NCBI GenBank assembly: GCA_015067185.1
Contig: SVMZ01000002.1
Coordinates: 62,001-126,000 of the forward strand
DNA: 64,000 nucleotides
Origin: Oscillospiraceae bacterium
GTDB lineage: Bacteria > Bacillota > Clostridia > Oscillospirales > Ruminococcaceae
Direction of reading: 5' to 3'
Below, piece after piece: positions 20,828-31,666 of this stretch. The notes below the pieces were generated by a model that was not told the DNA's origin, searched no databases, and saw only the letters and a list, made by a program, of their open reading frames with translations. The translations under genes and the position numbers were made by a program. How positions within the stretch are numbered: position 1 is the first letter of the stretch; each line of letters begins with the position of its first letter.

Positions 20828-22507
20828 TTATTTTTTACCTTTTTCCCAACTGTCCTTCAATGTTACAATACGGTTGAAAGTGTTGGGATGACGGCTGTCA
20901 GCACAGAAATAACCCATTCTTACAAACTGGAACTTCTCACCCGGCTTTGCATCTGCGAGAGCCGGCTCAAACTTGCAGTTGGTCAGCTTCTTGACAGAAT
21001 CGGGATTGAGATAATCGCCATATCCTTTTCCTTCCGGAATATCGAAGACATTTTCAATTGTAAAAAGATAATCATAGAGCATAGCTTCTGCATCGATAGC
21101 ATACTGGGAAGATACCCAATGGATAGTTCCCTTCACCTTACGTCCGTCAACAGGATTGCCGTTACCGGTTTCAAGATCGGCAGAGCAGATGATCTCTGTA
21201 ATATTGCCCTCATCATCTTTGATTATATCCTCATACTTAACGATGTACGCACCCATGAGACGTACCTCTCCACCGGGCTTCAAACGGAAGAACTTGGGAG
21301 GAGGATTGTCAGAGAAATCCGAACGGTCAATATACAATTCCTTCGTAAACGGAACCTTACGGGTACCGGCTTCAGGATCGCTGGGATTATTAGGAAGCTC
21401 GAAATATTCGGTTTTATCTGCGGGATAGTTGCTGATGGTAACCTTAACAGGATCAAGCACGGCAATTCTTCTCTGTGCCTTTGTGTTCAGCTCTTCACGA
21501 ATACAGTGCTCCAGAAGCTGGATATCCACGATGCTGTATGCTTTTGCAACACCGGCACGGCGCACAAACTCAATAATAGATTCCGGGGTATATCCGCGGC
21601 GGCGAAGTCCGCAAAGCGTAGGCATACGAGGATCATCCCATCCGTCAACCAGTCCCGTCTCAACCAGTTCGCGGAGGTATCTCTTACTCATAACAGTATG
21701 GGTAAGATTCAGGCGTGCAAACTCATACTGATGTGGTTTCTTTTCAAAACCGATATTATTAACAACCCAATCATACAGGGGGCGGTGATTCTCAAACTCA
21801 ATAGAGCAGAGAGAATGGGAAATACCTTCCAGTGCATCCTGAATGGGATGAGCATAGTCATAAAGCGGATAGATACACCATTTTGTACCCTGTCTGTGAT
21901 GGGCGGTGTGCACAATGCGGTAGATGGCCGGATCGCGCATATTCATGTTCGGGGATGCCATATCGATCTTTGCACGGAGTGTATGGCTTCCATCGGGAAA
22001 TTCGCCGTTCTTCATGCGCTCAAAGAGATCCAGGTTTTCCTCAACGGAACGATTGCGGTAAGGGCTCTCCTTGCCGGGCTCGGTGAGGGTTCCTCTGTAT
22101 TCACGCATCTCTTCGGAATTAAGATCGCAGACGTATGCTTTGCCTTCACGAATCAATTTGATGGCATATTCATAGCATTTATCAAAATAATCGGAGCCAT
22201 AATAGATACCACCATCCGGTTCAGCCCCCAGCCATCGGAGATCTTCTTCGATGGAACGAACATACTCGTCGTCTTCTCTTACAGGGTTGGTATCATCATA
22301 ACGAAGATTAAACTTTCCGCCGTATTTCAAAGCAGTACCCTTGTTGATCCATATTGCCTTGGCACTTCCGATGTGGAGATAACCGTTGGGTTCAGGCGGG
22401 AAGCGGGTGTGTATCTCATCAGCAGGAACTCTGCCTTCGGCGATATCGCTGTCGATAATATCATGTATAAAATTACTGGTGTTATTGATATCTTCCATAT
22501 CACTCAT
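20828..22507 (-). CDS. glnS: Glutaminyl-tRNA synthetase
   Basis: RFPPEPNGYLHIGSAKAI, VMSKRYLRELV (KMSKS-like), C-terminal anticodon-binding beta-barrels. Confidence 0.95.
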   Translation of the reverse strand: MSDMEDINNTSNFIHDIIDSDIAEGRVPADEIHTRFPPEPNGYLHIGSAKAIWINKGTALKYGGKFNLRYDDTNPVREDDEYVRSIEEDLRWLGAEPDGGIYYGSDYFDKCYEYAIKLIREGKAYVCDLNSEEMREYRGTLTEPGKESPYRNRSVEENLDLFERMKNGEFPDGSHTLRAKIDMASPNMNMRDPAIYRIVHTAHHRQGTKWCIYPLYDYAHPIQDALEGISHSLCSIEFENHRPLYDWVVNNIGFEKKPHQYEFARLNLTHTVMSKRYLRELVETGLVDGWDDPRMPTLCGLRRRGYTPESIIEFVRRAGVAKAYSIVDIQLLEHCIREELNTKAQRRIAVLDPVKVTISNYPADKTEYFELPNNPSDPEAGTRKVPFTKELYIDRSDFSDNPPPKFFRLKPGGEVRLMGAYIVKYEDIIKDDEGNITEIICSADLETGNGNPVDGRKVKGTIHWVSSQYAIDAEAMLYDYLFTIENVFDIPEGKGYGDYLNPDSVKKLTNCKFEPALADAKPGEKFQFVRMGYFCADSRHPNTFNRIVTLKDSWEKGKK

Positions 22508-22521
22508 ACCCTTTCTGAATG

Positions 22522-24174
22522 TTATTTGTTTATTGCCTCAAGTGCAGCATCGATTCTTGCGAGAGTTCTTTCCTTTCCAAGAATCGACATAACCATCTGC
22601 ATATCGGGGGAATTCTGTCTGCCTGTAACAGCCACTCTCAAAACCATGCTGATATCACCGACATGTCCCTTATACTGCTCCGGATTCTTCTTGTAGAGCT
22701 TGGTTTCGGGCGCAAATCCCAACTCTTCCGCAATGGCTTTGATCTTGCCGAACCAGACAGTCTGCTCGTCGGCAGGATCATATACATTTTTATATTTTTC
22801 CAAAACAGCAACGGCATCCTCGTTGGCCACATTTCCCGGGAAATCGTACTGGGGAGCAAACAGTTCATCAAAGAAGAAATCCAGATAACCGCGGACATCG
22901 CTCCACTTGGCAAAATCTTTTCTCGGCTTGGCGCCGCCCCTGCCTATGGAGAGAATGGAAACAGCATAATCTCTGTCTCTTGTCAGCAGTGTATGAAGCT
23001 GTTCATCATATCTCTCAGCCCATGCAACGGTGCTGTCATATACAATATCTGCAGAAAGTTTGGAAATAACGTTTTTACTGATATCATCCAGTTTCTGGAG
23101 ATCAAACAGCGCACCGGAAACACCGGCTTTTTTGATGTTAAATTTGAAGTTCTCAAAGGGTTCATTGGGATTGGCAATACGCCACTCTTCAAAGTTGGAG
23201 TTGATCAGCGTCATCAGATACTCCTTAATTGCGGGGACATAATATCCCTGCTGGGAATAGAAACGCATATCTGCCTCCGGATCCTTTCTCTTGGAGAGCT
23301 TGCGCTTGGAATCTCCGTCCAGCTTCATCACCTGCGCGGTATGACCGTACTTGGGACGCTTCCAGCCAATTGCTTCAAACATCTCCACGTGAAGCGGAAG
23401 TGTTGCCAGCCATTCCTCTCCGCGGATAACATGAGTGGTACGCATAAAGTGGTCATCCACCACGTGGGCGAAGTGATAGGTAGGAACGCCGTCAGACTTA
23501 AGCATGACATGGTCAATATCGTTCTGCGGGAAATCAAGTGTGCCTCTAATCAGATCATCCTGCTTGACACGGCGGGAAAGATCTCCCATACTGCGGAAAC
23601 GCAGTACATAGGGTTTTCCTTCTTTCAACAGCTGCTCTACCGTCTCAATGGGACACTCGCGATATTTTGCCCACTCGCCATAGTAACCGAAGTTTGCCTT
23701 TTGCTCTTCCTGTCGCGCTCTCATCTCTGCCAATTCTTCTTCTGTGCAGAAGCAGGGATATGCTCTGCCGAGCTTAACAAACTCTTTTGCCACAGCGTGA
23801 TATATTTCCACACGCTCACGCTGTCGGTAGGGACCGTATATTCCTCTATCTCCCTGAGAAGAGGCGCCTTCATCGAACTCAATTCCAAGTTCAGCAAAGG
23901 TATCACATATAATGCTTACACCGTTTTCAATCTCTCTCTTGGCATCGGTATCTTCTATTCTCAAATAAAATACACCGCCGCTCTGATGAGCCAGTCTTTC
24001 ATCTGTCAGCACACCGTACATAGCACCAATGTGGACATAGCCTGTAGGGCTTGGAGAAAAACGGGTTACTTTTGCACCTTCGGGAAGATTTCTGTTTGGA
24101 TACTTTTCCTCCAGGTCGGCAATGGTGAGTTTAACATCAGGAAACAACAGGTCAGCCAAATAATTGTAATCCAT
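22522..24174 (-). CDS. gltX: Glutamyl-tRNA synthetase
   Basis: TRFSPSPTGYVHIGAMYG, KLSKRKDPEADM. Confidence 0.93.
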   Translation of the reverse strand: MDYNYLADLLFPDVKLTIADLEEKYPNRNLPEGAKVTRFSPSPTGYVHIGAMYGVLTDERLAHQSGGVFYLRIEDTDAKREIENGVSIICDTFAELGIEFDEGASSQGDRGIYGPYRQRERVEIYHAVAKEFVKLGRAYPCFCTEEELAEMRARQEEQKANFGYYGEWAKYRECPIETVEQLLKEGKPYVLRFRSMGDLSRRVKQDDLIRGTLDFPQNDIDHVMLKSDGVPTYHFAHVVDDHFMRTTHVIRGEEWLATLPLHVEMFEAIGWKRPKYGHTAQVMKLDGDSKRKLSKRKDPEADMRFYSQQGYYVPAIKEYLMTLINSNFEEWRIANPNEPFENFKFNIKKAGVSGALFDLQKLDDISKNVISKLSADIVYDSTVAWAERYDEQLHTLLTRDRDYAVSILSIGRGGAKPRKDFAKWSDVRGYLDFFFDELFAPQYDFPGNVANEDAVAVLEKYKNVYDPADEQTVWFGKIKAIAEELGFAPETKLYKKNPEQYKGHVGDISMVLRVAVTGRQNSPDMQMVMSILGKERTLARIDAALEAINK

Positions 24175-24465
24175 ACTTTTTGCCGGTCACCGATGACTTT
24201 GTTCCGTCTCGGCTTTTCCTCTCGTTATTTTTTGTCCTTCGGACATGACTGTAATATTCATCGCCTTTCAGCATTCTTTGCATAGCGATACTAATATATA
24301 TTATCATATTTTTCCTCTTCTTTCAAGAGAATTTTTCAATCCTCACTTCAATATCAAATAATTAATAATTTCTTTACCGTTTTTATTTACATTCGCTTTC
24401 TGCAGCATGCTATAATTACAATAAAAGAATGTGTTTATTTTGATATTTCAGGTGATTGTTTCTAT

Positions 24466-25632
24466 ATGAGAAAACTTCTTTCTTTTCTTTTTTTAACTTG
24501 CTGCACAACATTTCTTTTTAATGGCTGCTACTTTGAAAGCGATCTCTTCGGCAGTGCCGCAGGCACATTAAAAAATGAATCTTCTCTCCTTGCCGGCTCT
24601 TCTCATCTCCCCTCAGACAAACAACAGCTTCATTCCCAGAAGCCTGACCGGCAGGATTCCATTTCACTTTCCGATGATACCACCTCCGATTTGTCTTCTG
24701 CTCCGGAAATGGATTCTTCTTCCTCTCCCTCTGAAGAGATTTTGAAAGAGGATTCTTCTCCTGCTACTTCAGAACCCCTTACTTCCGACAGCAGTACTTC
24801 CAATGATTTCATTTCCAATAATATCGATGACTCTCCGCTGCTCAATGCAACCCTGAAAACGCTTGGTCTGAAGCAACGCCCCGATGCCCTTGCATTGATG
24901 CTCTGTTCTCCCCTTAACGGGCAGCTGCATGCCGTTCCTTTCCGTGATTCTCTCTCCCTTTCAGACTCACCCATTACCTCTTTTCTTTTGATGCCTATTT
25001 ACAACAATTCTACACTGGAGATTTATGAACTCAGCTTTGATGGAGAAAATTATACCGATGACACACTCCTATACCGAAAAACGGCCTCTCCTTCCGGCTA
25101 TGCCCTCGATATTCTCCTGAATCCCCGTGAAGAAGCTGCTGCCTTCAAAGTTTCCATAAAATACGGCAATGTTTCCGGAACTTACATCATTGTTTGCGAT
25201 CTCCTTCTCTATGATCATGGCGAATATCTTCTTAAAGACAATACGCTCTCTCCTCTCGATTATGTCTCTGACTCCCTGACTCCCCTCACCCGCAAGGAAG
25301 CACTTGTCTCTGCCATAACTTATATTACCCGGGATTTTTCCTCCTCCTACAACTGGGAATATATCTCCGATTCTATGATCCGTCTCTATATCGCACCCGG
25401 CGATGACCCTCTTTCCGGTGAATATTTCCTTGAATCAAGTGAACTACGCGACGGAAAAGGTTGCTGCTATTATGCTGTCTCCCTTTCTCAGCGTTCGTAT
25501 GATGAATCCGGCAATGCCACTGGAGAAACCATTTATAACCGCTACCTTGTCTCACTTTCCGGCAATCAGATCATTCCCATGGTGGACAAAGAAGGAAATA
25601 TCAACGCGGAGTATAATGATATTATCATTTGA
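24466..25632 (+). CDS. Predicted lipoprotein of unknown function with Ser/Thr-rich linker
   Basis: Signal peptide with LFNGC lipobox; low-complexity Ser-rich region then a globular domain. Confidence 0.7.
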   Translation: MRKLLSFLFLTCCTTFLFNGCYFESDLFGSAAGTLKNESSLLAGSSHLPSDKQQLHSQKPDRQDSISLSDDTTSDLSSAPEMDSSSSPSEEILKEDSSPATSEPLTSDSSTSNDFISNNIDDSPLLNATLKTLGLKQRPDALALMLCSPLNGQLHAVPFRDSLSLSDSPITSFLLMPIYNNSTLEIYELSFDGENYTDDTLLYRKTASPSGYALDILLNPREEAAAFKVSIKYGNVSGTYIIVCDLLLYDHGEYLLKDNTLSPLDYVSDSLTPLTRKEALVSAITYITRDFSSSYNWEYISDSMIRLYIAPGDDPLSGEYFLESSELRDGKGCCYYAVSLSQRSYDESGNATGETIYNRYLVSLSGNQIIPMVDKEGNINAEYNDIII

Positions 25633-25978
25633 TTTGCATTTTGGATTTTATTTTTCCAATCCCTTGAATAATCCATTGAAGTGCGGTATAATAATATGTA
25701 ATTACAGCCCGAACATTTATCCGGGCTGTATGTTTGTGTGTAAAAACCTTTCCTTATTCTTTCCAAAGGTAATTCGGCTATATTCAAACATTCGGCATTC
25801 CTTAATTTCCTTGATTTCTTTGTCGATTATTCATATTAGAATCAGCATTTAAAAATAATAATTGTACAAAGCAAGAAACTTTGAGGTTTTCAAAAAAAAT
25901 CTTATTTTTAATATGGAAAATTCACCGATTGTTTGGTATAATATTAAGATGAAAAGTAAATCAGGAGGTTGATTATTC

Positions 25979-28612
25979 GTGAGTAAAAAGTTTGTCTACA
26001 TGTTCACCGAAGGCAACGCAAGCATGCGTGAGCTTCTCGGCGGAAAAGGCGCTAACCTCGCAGAGATGACCAAGATCGGTCTTCCCGTTCCGCAGGGTTT
26101 CACCATTTCCACAGAGGCCTGCACTCAGTACTATGAGGATGGCCGCAAGATCAATGATGATATCCAGGCTGAGATTCTGGAAAACATCGTTAAGATGGAA
26201 GAAGTTACCGGCAAAAAGTTCGGTGATAAGGAGAACCCCCTCCTCGTTTCCGTACGTTCCGGCGCAAGAGCTTCCATGCCCGGTATGATGGATACCATTC
26301 TTAACCTTGGTCTCAACGAAGAAGTTGTTAACGTTATTGCTGCTAAATCCGGCAATCCTCGTTGGGCTTGGGACTGCTACAGAAGATTTATCCAGATGTT
26401 CTCCGACGTTGTTATGGAAGTCGGTAAGAAATACTTTGAGAAACTCATCGACGAGATGAAAGAGCAGAAGGGCGTTACCTTTGACGTTGACCTCACTGCT
26501 GACGATCTTAAGGAGCTCGCAAACCAGTTCAAGGCTGAGTATAAGAATCAGCTTGGCAAGGACTTCCCGGACGATCCGAAAGAGCAGCTCTTCGAAGCTA
26601 TTAAAGCTGTTTTCCGTTCTTGGGACAACCCCAGAGCAAACATCTACCGTATGGACCACGATATTCCCTATTCCTGGGGTACCGCTGTTAACGTACAGAT
26701 GATGGCTTTCGGTAACATGGGCGATACTTCCGGTACCGGTGTTGCTTTCACCCGTAACCCCGCAACCGGCGAAAAGGGCCTCATGGGCGAGTTCCTCATG
26801 AACGCACAGGGCGAAGACGTTGTTGCCGGCGTTCGTACTCCGATGCCTATCTCCCAGATGCAGGAGATCCTCCCCGAGGTTTATGAGCAGTTCCTCGGTA
26901 TCTGCAAGACCCTCGAGAACCACTATCGCGACATGCAGGATATGGAGTTCACTATCGAAGATAAGAAACTCTATATGCTCCAGACCCGTAACGGTAAGCG
27001 TACTGCTGCCGCTGCTATCAAGATTGCCTGCGATCTCATCGACGAAGGCATGATCACTGAAGAAGAAGCTATCATGCAGATTGACGCTAAGTCCCTTGAT
27101 ATGCTCCTCCATCCCACCTTCGATCAGAAGGCTCTTAAGGCTGCTACCCCCATCGGCAAGGGTATTGCTGCTTCCCCCGGTGCTGCTGCTGGTTCTATTG
27201 TATTTACAGCTGAAGACGCTGTTGTTCATGGCAAGAACGGCGAGAAGGTTGTTCTCGTTCGTCTCGAGACCTCTCCTGAGGACATCGAAGGCATGAAGTA
27301 CTCCCAGGGTATCCTCACCGTTCGCGGTGGACAGACCTCCCACGCTGCTGTTGTTGCTCGTGGTATGGGTACCTGCTGCGTATCCGGTTGCGGCGATATC
27401 AAGATGGATGAGGAGAACAAGCAGTTCACCCTCAACGGCAAGACCTATCACGAAGGCGATTGTATCTCCCTCGACGGTTCTACCGGTGCTATCTATGATG
27501 GACTTATCCCCACTGTTCCTGCTGATCCTAACAGCGGTTACTTTGGCAGAATCATGGAACTCTCCGATAAATATAAGACTCTCGGCGTAAGAACCAATGC
27601 AGATACTCCCGATGATGCTAAGCAGGCAGCTGCTTTCGGCGCACAGGGTATCGGTCTCTGCCGTACCGAGCACATGTTCTTCGATCCCGCAAGAATTGGT
27701 GCTTTCCGTGAAATGATCTGCTCCGAAACTGTTGAAGAGCGCAAGGCTGCTCTCGATAAGATCGAGCCCATGCAGCAGGCTGACTTCGAAGGTCTCTTTG
27801 AGGCTCTCGGTGGCTATCCTGTTACCATCCGTTTCCTCGATCCTCCCCTCCACGAGTTCGTACCCACCGATGAGGCTGACATCGAGGCACTCGCTAAGAC
27901 TCAGGGCAAGACTGTTGCTTACATCAAGCAGACCATCTCTGATCTCCATGAGTTCAACCCGATGATGGGTCACCGCGGCTGCCGTCTGACCGTAACCTAT
28001 CCTGAAATCGCTGTTATGCAGACCAACGCTGTTATTAAGGCTGCTATCAACGTTCAGAAGAATCATCCCGATTGGAAACTTGTTCCCGAAATCATGATCC
28101 CGCTGGTTGGCGAGCTCAAGGAGTTCAAGTTTGTTAAGGATATCGTTGTTAAGACTGCTGACGAAGTTATCGCTGCTTCCGGTATCGAGCTTGAATACGA
28201 AGTTGGTACCATGGTCGAGATCCCCAGAGCTTGCCTCACTGCTGATGAAATCGCTGCTGAAGCTGACTTCTTCTGCTTCGGAACCAATGACCTTACCCAG
28301 ATGACCTTCGGCTTCAGCCGTGACGACGCTGGTAAGTTCCTCCCCGCTTACTACTCCAACAAGATCTATGAGTCCGATCCGTTTGCACGTCTCGACACTA
28401 CTGGTGTTGGCAAGCTGATGGATATGGCCCTCAAGCTTGGTAAGCCCGTCAATTCCGCTCTCCACTGCGGTATCTGCGGTGAGCACGGCGGAGATCCCTC
28501 CTCTATCGAGTTCTGCAACAAGATCGGTCTGGACTATGTCTCCTGCTCCCCCTTCCGTGTACCCATCGCTCGCCTCTCCGCTGCTCAGGCTGCTATCAAA
28601 GCTAAGAAATAA
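25979..28612 (+). CDS. ppdK: Pyruvate, phosphate dikinase
   Basis: GGKGANLAEM, GGQTSHAAVVARGMG phospho-His domain, FGTNDLTQM, HCGICGEHGG; GTG start with AGGAGG. Confidence 0.97.
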   Translation: MSKKFVYMFTEGNASMRELLGGKGANLAEMTKIGLPVPQGFTISTEACTQYYEDGRKINDDIQAEILENIVKMEEVTGKKFGDKENPLLVSVRSGARASMPGMMDTILNLGLNEEVVNVIAAKSGNPRWAWDCYRRFIQMFSDVVMEVGKKYFEKLIDEMKEQKGVTFDVDLTADDLKELANQFKAEYKNQLGKDFPDDPKEQLFEAIKAVFRSWDNPRANIYRMDHDIPYSWGTAVNVQMMAFGNMGDTSGTGVAFTRNPATGEKGLMGEFLMNAQGEDVVAGVRTPMPISQMQEILPEVYEQFLGICKTLENHYRDMQDMEFTIEDKKLYMLQTRNGKRTAAAAIKIACDLIDEGMITEEEAIMQIDAKSLDMLLHPTFDQKALKAATPIGKGIAASPGAAAGSIVFTAEDAVVHGKNGEKVVLVRLETSPEDIEGMKYSQGILTVRGGQTSHAAVVARGMGTCCVSGCGDIKMDEENKQFTLNGKTYHEGDCISLDGSTGAIYDGLIPTVPADPNSGYFGRIMELSDKYKTLGVRTNADTPDDAKQAAAFGAQGIGLCRTEHMFFDPARIGAFREMICSETVEERKAALDKIEPMQQADFEGLFEALGGYPVTIRFLDPPLHEFVPTDEADIEALAKTQGKTVAYIKQTISDLHEFNPMMGHRGCRLTVTYPEIAVMQTNAVIKAAINVQKNHPDWKLVPEIMIPLVGELKEFKFVKDIVVKTADEVIAASGIELEYEVGTMVEIPRACLTADEIAAEADFFCFGTNDLTQMTFGFSRDDAGKFLPAYYSNKIYESDPFARLDTTGVGKLMDMALKLGKPVNSALHCGICGEHGGDPSSIEFCNKIGLDYVSCSPFRVPIARLSAAQAAIKAKK

Positions 28613-28694
28613 TTTTAACTTTGTAACAGATGCGATCGCATAACCCAAAACTCATCCCCTCGGATTTTCTCCGAGGGGATTTTGGTTATCTGCA
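28602..28694 (+). repeat. Diverged direct repeat, copy A (ppdK 3' end plus terminator)
   Basis: CTAAGAAATAATTTTAACTTTGTAACAGATGCGATCGCATAACCCAAAACTCATCCCCTC... matches copy B at 31667-31758. Confidence 0.85.
28654..28684 (+). terminator. Intrinsic terminator of ppdK
   Basis: ATCCCCTCGGA / TCCGAGGGGAT perfect 11-bp stem then TTTT. Confidence 0.9.
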
Positions 28695-28768
28695 CGGAAA
28701 ACCATAAATCTCCTGTTATTCAGATAAAACAAAAGTACATTACGTAGACACAGCTGGAAGGTGTTTTG

Positions 28769-30046
28769 ATGAATACTATTATCAGAAATCTGCTAAAAGA
28801 TGTTGTGGTTCCCAAATTTGTAAGGGTTAAGCAAACCTTTGATGAAAACCATATCCCATCGGACAAAATAGCCAAAACGGTTTTTGAAATTTTATCGCAA
28901 AAGGAAGTTGGCCAATCACTTCGTCCTAACATGCGAGTTTGCCTGACCTGCGGCAGTCGCGGAATCGATAATATTGCAGAAATTCTGCGTGCTGTTGCTA
29001 CATTTTGCAAAAAACACGGGGCAGAGCCTTTTGCAATTCCCGCAATGGGCAGTCATGGCGGCGCTACTGCCGAAGGACAATTGGAGGTGCTTCATTCCTT
29101 TGGCATTACAGAGGAAACCATCGGCTGCCCTATCATATCTTCAATGGAGACAGATTGTATTGGGGAAACGGAAGAAGGGCACCCTGTTTTCATTGATCGG
29201 AATGCTGCCCGTTCTGATGGTATCATCGTCATCAATCGCATCAAACCCCACACCTCTTTCCGCGGTTCCTATGAAAGCGGACTGATGAAAATGATGGCCA
29301 TTGGTTTAGGTAAACAAAAGGGTGCGGAAGTCTGCCATGCAGCAGGCTTTCCTATGATGCATCATATGGTTCCGTTATTTGGCAATGCAATCTTAAAGCA
29401 TGCCCCCATCCTTTGCGGCGTGGGTATCCTTGAAAATGCTTTTGACCGGACAGCCCACATAGAGGCACTTTTACCTGAAGAATTTGTGGAAAGAGAGCCT
29501 GAATTGCTGGAGAAAGCCTTCGCTTTCATGCCTTCCATCGGTATTGCGGATTGCGATGTTTTGGTGATAGATGAAATCGGCAAAAACATCAGCGGCTGTG
29601 GTATGGATCCCAATATTTCCGGTGTCTTTGCCACCCCAGGAATGACCGGAGGTATTAAGGCACAAAGAAGATGTATCCTTTCTCTGACTGAAGAAACTCA
29701 TGGAAACGGCTATGGTATGGGTGCTGCTGATGCCATCAGTGAACGTTTCTATCGCGAACTGGATTTGGATAAAGTTTATCCCAACACAATCACCTCTACC
29801 TCTTTAACCTTTTCTAAAATACCGATAATTATGGATAATGACCTCAATACCATCCGCCTATGTATCCGAACCTGTAACGAGAAACACGCGGAGGGGCTCC
29901 GGATTGTACGCATACGCAACACCTTGTCTTTAAGCGAATTTGAAGTCTCTGAGGCACTTATTCCCATGGTGAAACAAAAGCCGAATATGGAAATTATTTC
30001 TGAATCTTATGAATTGCCCTTTGACCGAAATGGAAATCTCCTGTAA
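28769..30046 (+). CDS. LarA-like (lactate racemase domain, DUF2088-type) nickel-dependent racemase/epimerase homologue
   Basis: MGSHGGAT, INRIKPHTSFRGSYESGLMKMMAIGLGKQKGAE typical of LarA-like proteins. Confidence 0.75.
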   Translation: MNTIIRNLLKDVVVPKFVRVKQTFDENHIPSDKIAKTVFEILSQKEVGQSLRPNMRVCLTCGSRGIDNIAEILRAVATFCKKHGAEPFAIPAMGSHGGATAEGQLEVLHSFGITEETIGCPIISSMETDCIGETEEGHPVFIDRNAARSDGIIVINRIKPHTSFRGSYESGLMKMMAIGLGKQKGAEVCHAAGFPMMHHMVPLFGNAILKHAPILCGVGILENAFDRTAHIEALLPEEFVEREPELLEKAFAFMPSIGIADCDVLVIDEIGKNISGCGMDPNISGVFATPGMTGGIKAQRRCILSLTEETHGNGYGMGAADAISERFYRELDLDKVYPNTITSTSLTFSKIPIIMDNDLNTIRLCIRTCNEKHAEGLRIVRIRNTLSLSEFEVSEALIPMVKQKPNMEIISESYELPFDRNGNLL

Positions 30047-30077
30047 TCATAAAAGGATTCAAACTGCGGAGGAAGTC

Positions 30078-31607
30078 ATGGAAAACATTATTAATTTAGG
30101 TAAAAAGCGTGAAATGTTTTGGGATAACTATTTGGTAGATGATAGCTTGACCACCGCCCAGAATCGTATGCAGAAGCCTGTCTGTATGGGCACTGTTTTC
30201 TGGCTTGATAATAAGTTGGAGGATAATGCCGTCAGTTATCCTTGTATTATGAAGGATGACAAGGGCTATCGTATGTATTATATTGCCTGGCACAGACAGC
30301 AAAGCAGTTTTAAAGATGATGAGATTTCCACTACCGTCTCCCGTGTCTGTGTTTTGGAAAGCCAGGACGGATTAAAATGGACCCGCCCTAATGTTGGGCT
30401 TTATGAATTTGAAGGGAACACAAACAATAACATCGTTATTCCGGAACAGGATTTTCGGGACAATGCCTTCGTTTTCTACGATACCAATCCAAATTGTCCT
30501 CCGGAGGAAAAATACAAATGCTTTGTAGACGGTATTCCCGCCAAGAATGAAGAAGAACGTCGCCGTCCCGGTGCTATGAAGCGTGGTCTGTGGTACTATT
30601 ACTCTGCCGATGGCTACAAGTTCCACTGCTATGGTCTGGTTTCCGTTTGCGGCAATTTTGATACTTTGAATACCGCTCGTTGGGATGGCGAAAGATATGT
30701 TGCTTATATCCGTAATTACCATGGCTTCCCAATGGATCACGCCAGCGGCGCAATTACCGTTAATGGTATTGAAGATGTAAACGCCCACTCAATTCCCGGA
30801 GCGGATAAAAATTTAGGTATCCGTGATATTCGTGTAATGTACTCTGACGACTTCCGCAACTGGACTCGCCCGGAGAGGATCCACTTTAACGATGAGCACG
30901 ACATTCCTATGTATACCAATAATGTTATCGTCTATGACAGAGCCCCTCATATTTTGATCGGCATGCCTGTCCGCTACTGTGAGAGAACGTCATGGACACC
31001 TAACTTTGATCAGATGCCCCGGGTGGAATTCAGAAAGGAATGCATTGCAGCCGGTCTCCCCCGTGAAGGGCTTGCCATTACCGACTGTATCTTTATGTGG
31101 AGCCGCGATGGAATGAACTGGGATCGCTCTATGGAATCTTTTATGACTCCTCGCTATGAAACAGCATATAACTGGGTTTACGGTGATTGCTATCCTTCCT
31201 ACGGCTATGTTGATGAAGGTGATGAAAATATCAATTTCTTTACTATCGAGTACTCCTGCGTGAAAAAAACCGGCAAACCTCTGGTGCGCCATAGAATTCG
31301 CAAGGACGGCTTTGGCTTTTATTGGTCTGGCGGTAAAGAAGAAACTCTGGTGACAAAACCCATCATTTTCGAAGGTTCTAAACTACACCTGAACTTTGAG
31401 GGTTCTGCTTTTGGTCATCTCTACGTCGAGGTTTTGACAGAGGATGGAAAGAACTCTCTTTGTAAGAGCTTTGAAATTTTCGGCGATAATATCGATAGAT
31501 TGGTTGCTCTGGAGGATGGTACAGACTTTAGCCGGTTTGCCGGCCAGCCAATCCGCTTGAAATTCACAATGCTGGATACCAAACTGTATTCCTTGAAATT
31601 TGATTAA
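30078..31607 (+). CDS. Five-bladed beta-propeller glycosidase-like protein (GH32/GH43-like fold)
   Basis: MFWDNYLVDD, DGLKWTRPNVGLYEF, RDGMNWDRSME repeats typical of beta-propeller hydrolase-like proteins; start chosen at MENIINLG. Confidence 0.65.
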   Translation: MENIINLGKKREMFWDNYLVDDSLTTAQNRMQKPVCMGTVFWLDNKLEDNAVSYPCIMKDDKGYRMYYIAWHRQQSSFKDDEISTTVSRVCVLESQDGLKWTRPNVGLYEFEGNTNNNIVIPEQDFRDNAFVFYDTNPNCPPEEKYKCFVDGIPAKNEEERRRPGAMKRGLWYYYSADGYKFHCYGLVSVCGNFDTLNTARWDGERYVAYIRNYHGFPMDHASGAITVNGIEDVNAHSIPGADKNLGIRDIRVMYSDDFRNWTRPERIHFNDEHDIPMYTNNVIVYDRAPHILIGMPVRYCERTSWTPNFDQMPRVEFRKECIAAGLPREGLAITDCIFMWSRDGMNWDRSMESFMTPRYETAYNWVYGDCYPSYGYVDEGDENINFFTIEYSCVKKTGKPLVRHRIRKDGFGFYWSGGKEETLVTKPIIFEGSKLHLNFEGSAFGHLYVEVLTEDGKNSLCKSFEIFGDNIDRLVALEDGTDFSRFAGQPIRLKFTMLDTKLYSLKFD

Positions 31608-31666
31608 TCCGTCAAATACAAAGGGAATTCACCCATAGCCAAATATGACCATTATCCCTCTGAATC

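Noticed and set aside
20777-24285. 639-aa and 588-aa plus-strand ORFs antisense to glnS and gltX
   Set aside because: Shadow ORFs opposite convincing aminoacyl-tRNA synthetases.
24175-24300. Possible T-box leader upstream of gltX
   Set aside because: No AGGGTGGNACCGCG T-box sequence found in the region.
28631-28640. TGCGATCGCA palindrome in the ppdK downstream region
   Set aside because: Isolated 10-bp palindrome, degraded in the second copy (TGTGACCGCA); no sign of a dispersed family in this window.
25973-28648. 891-aa ORF antisense to ppdK
   Set aside because: Shadow ORF of a highly codon-biased gene; low-complexity composition, no recognisable domain.
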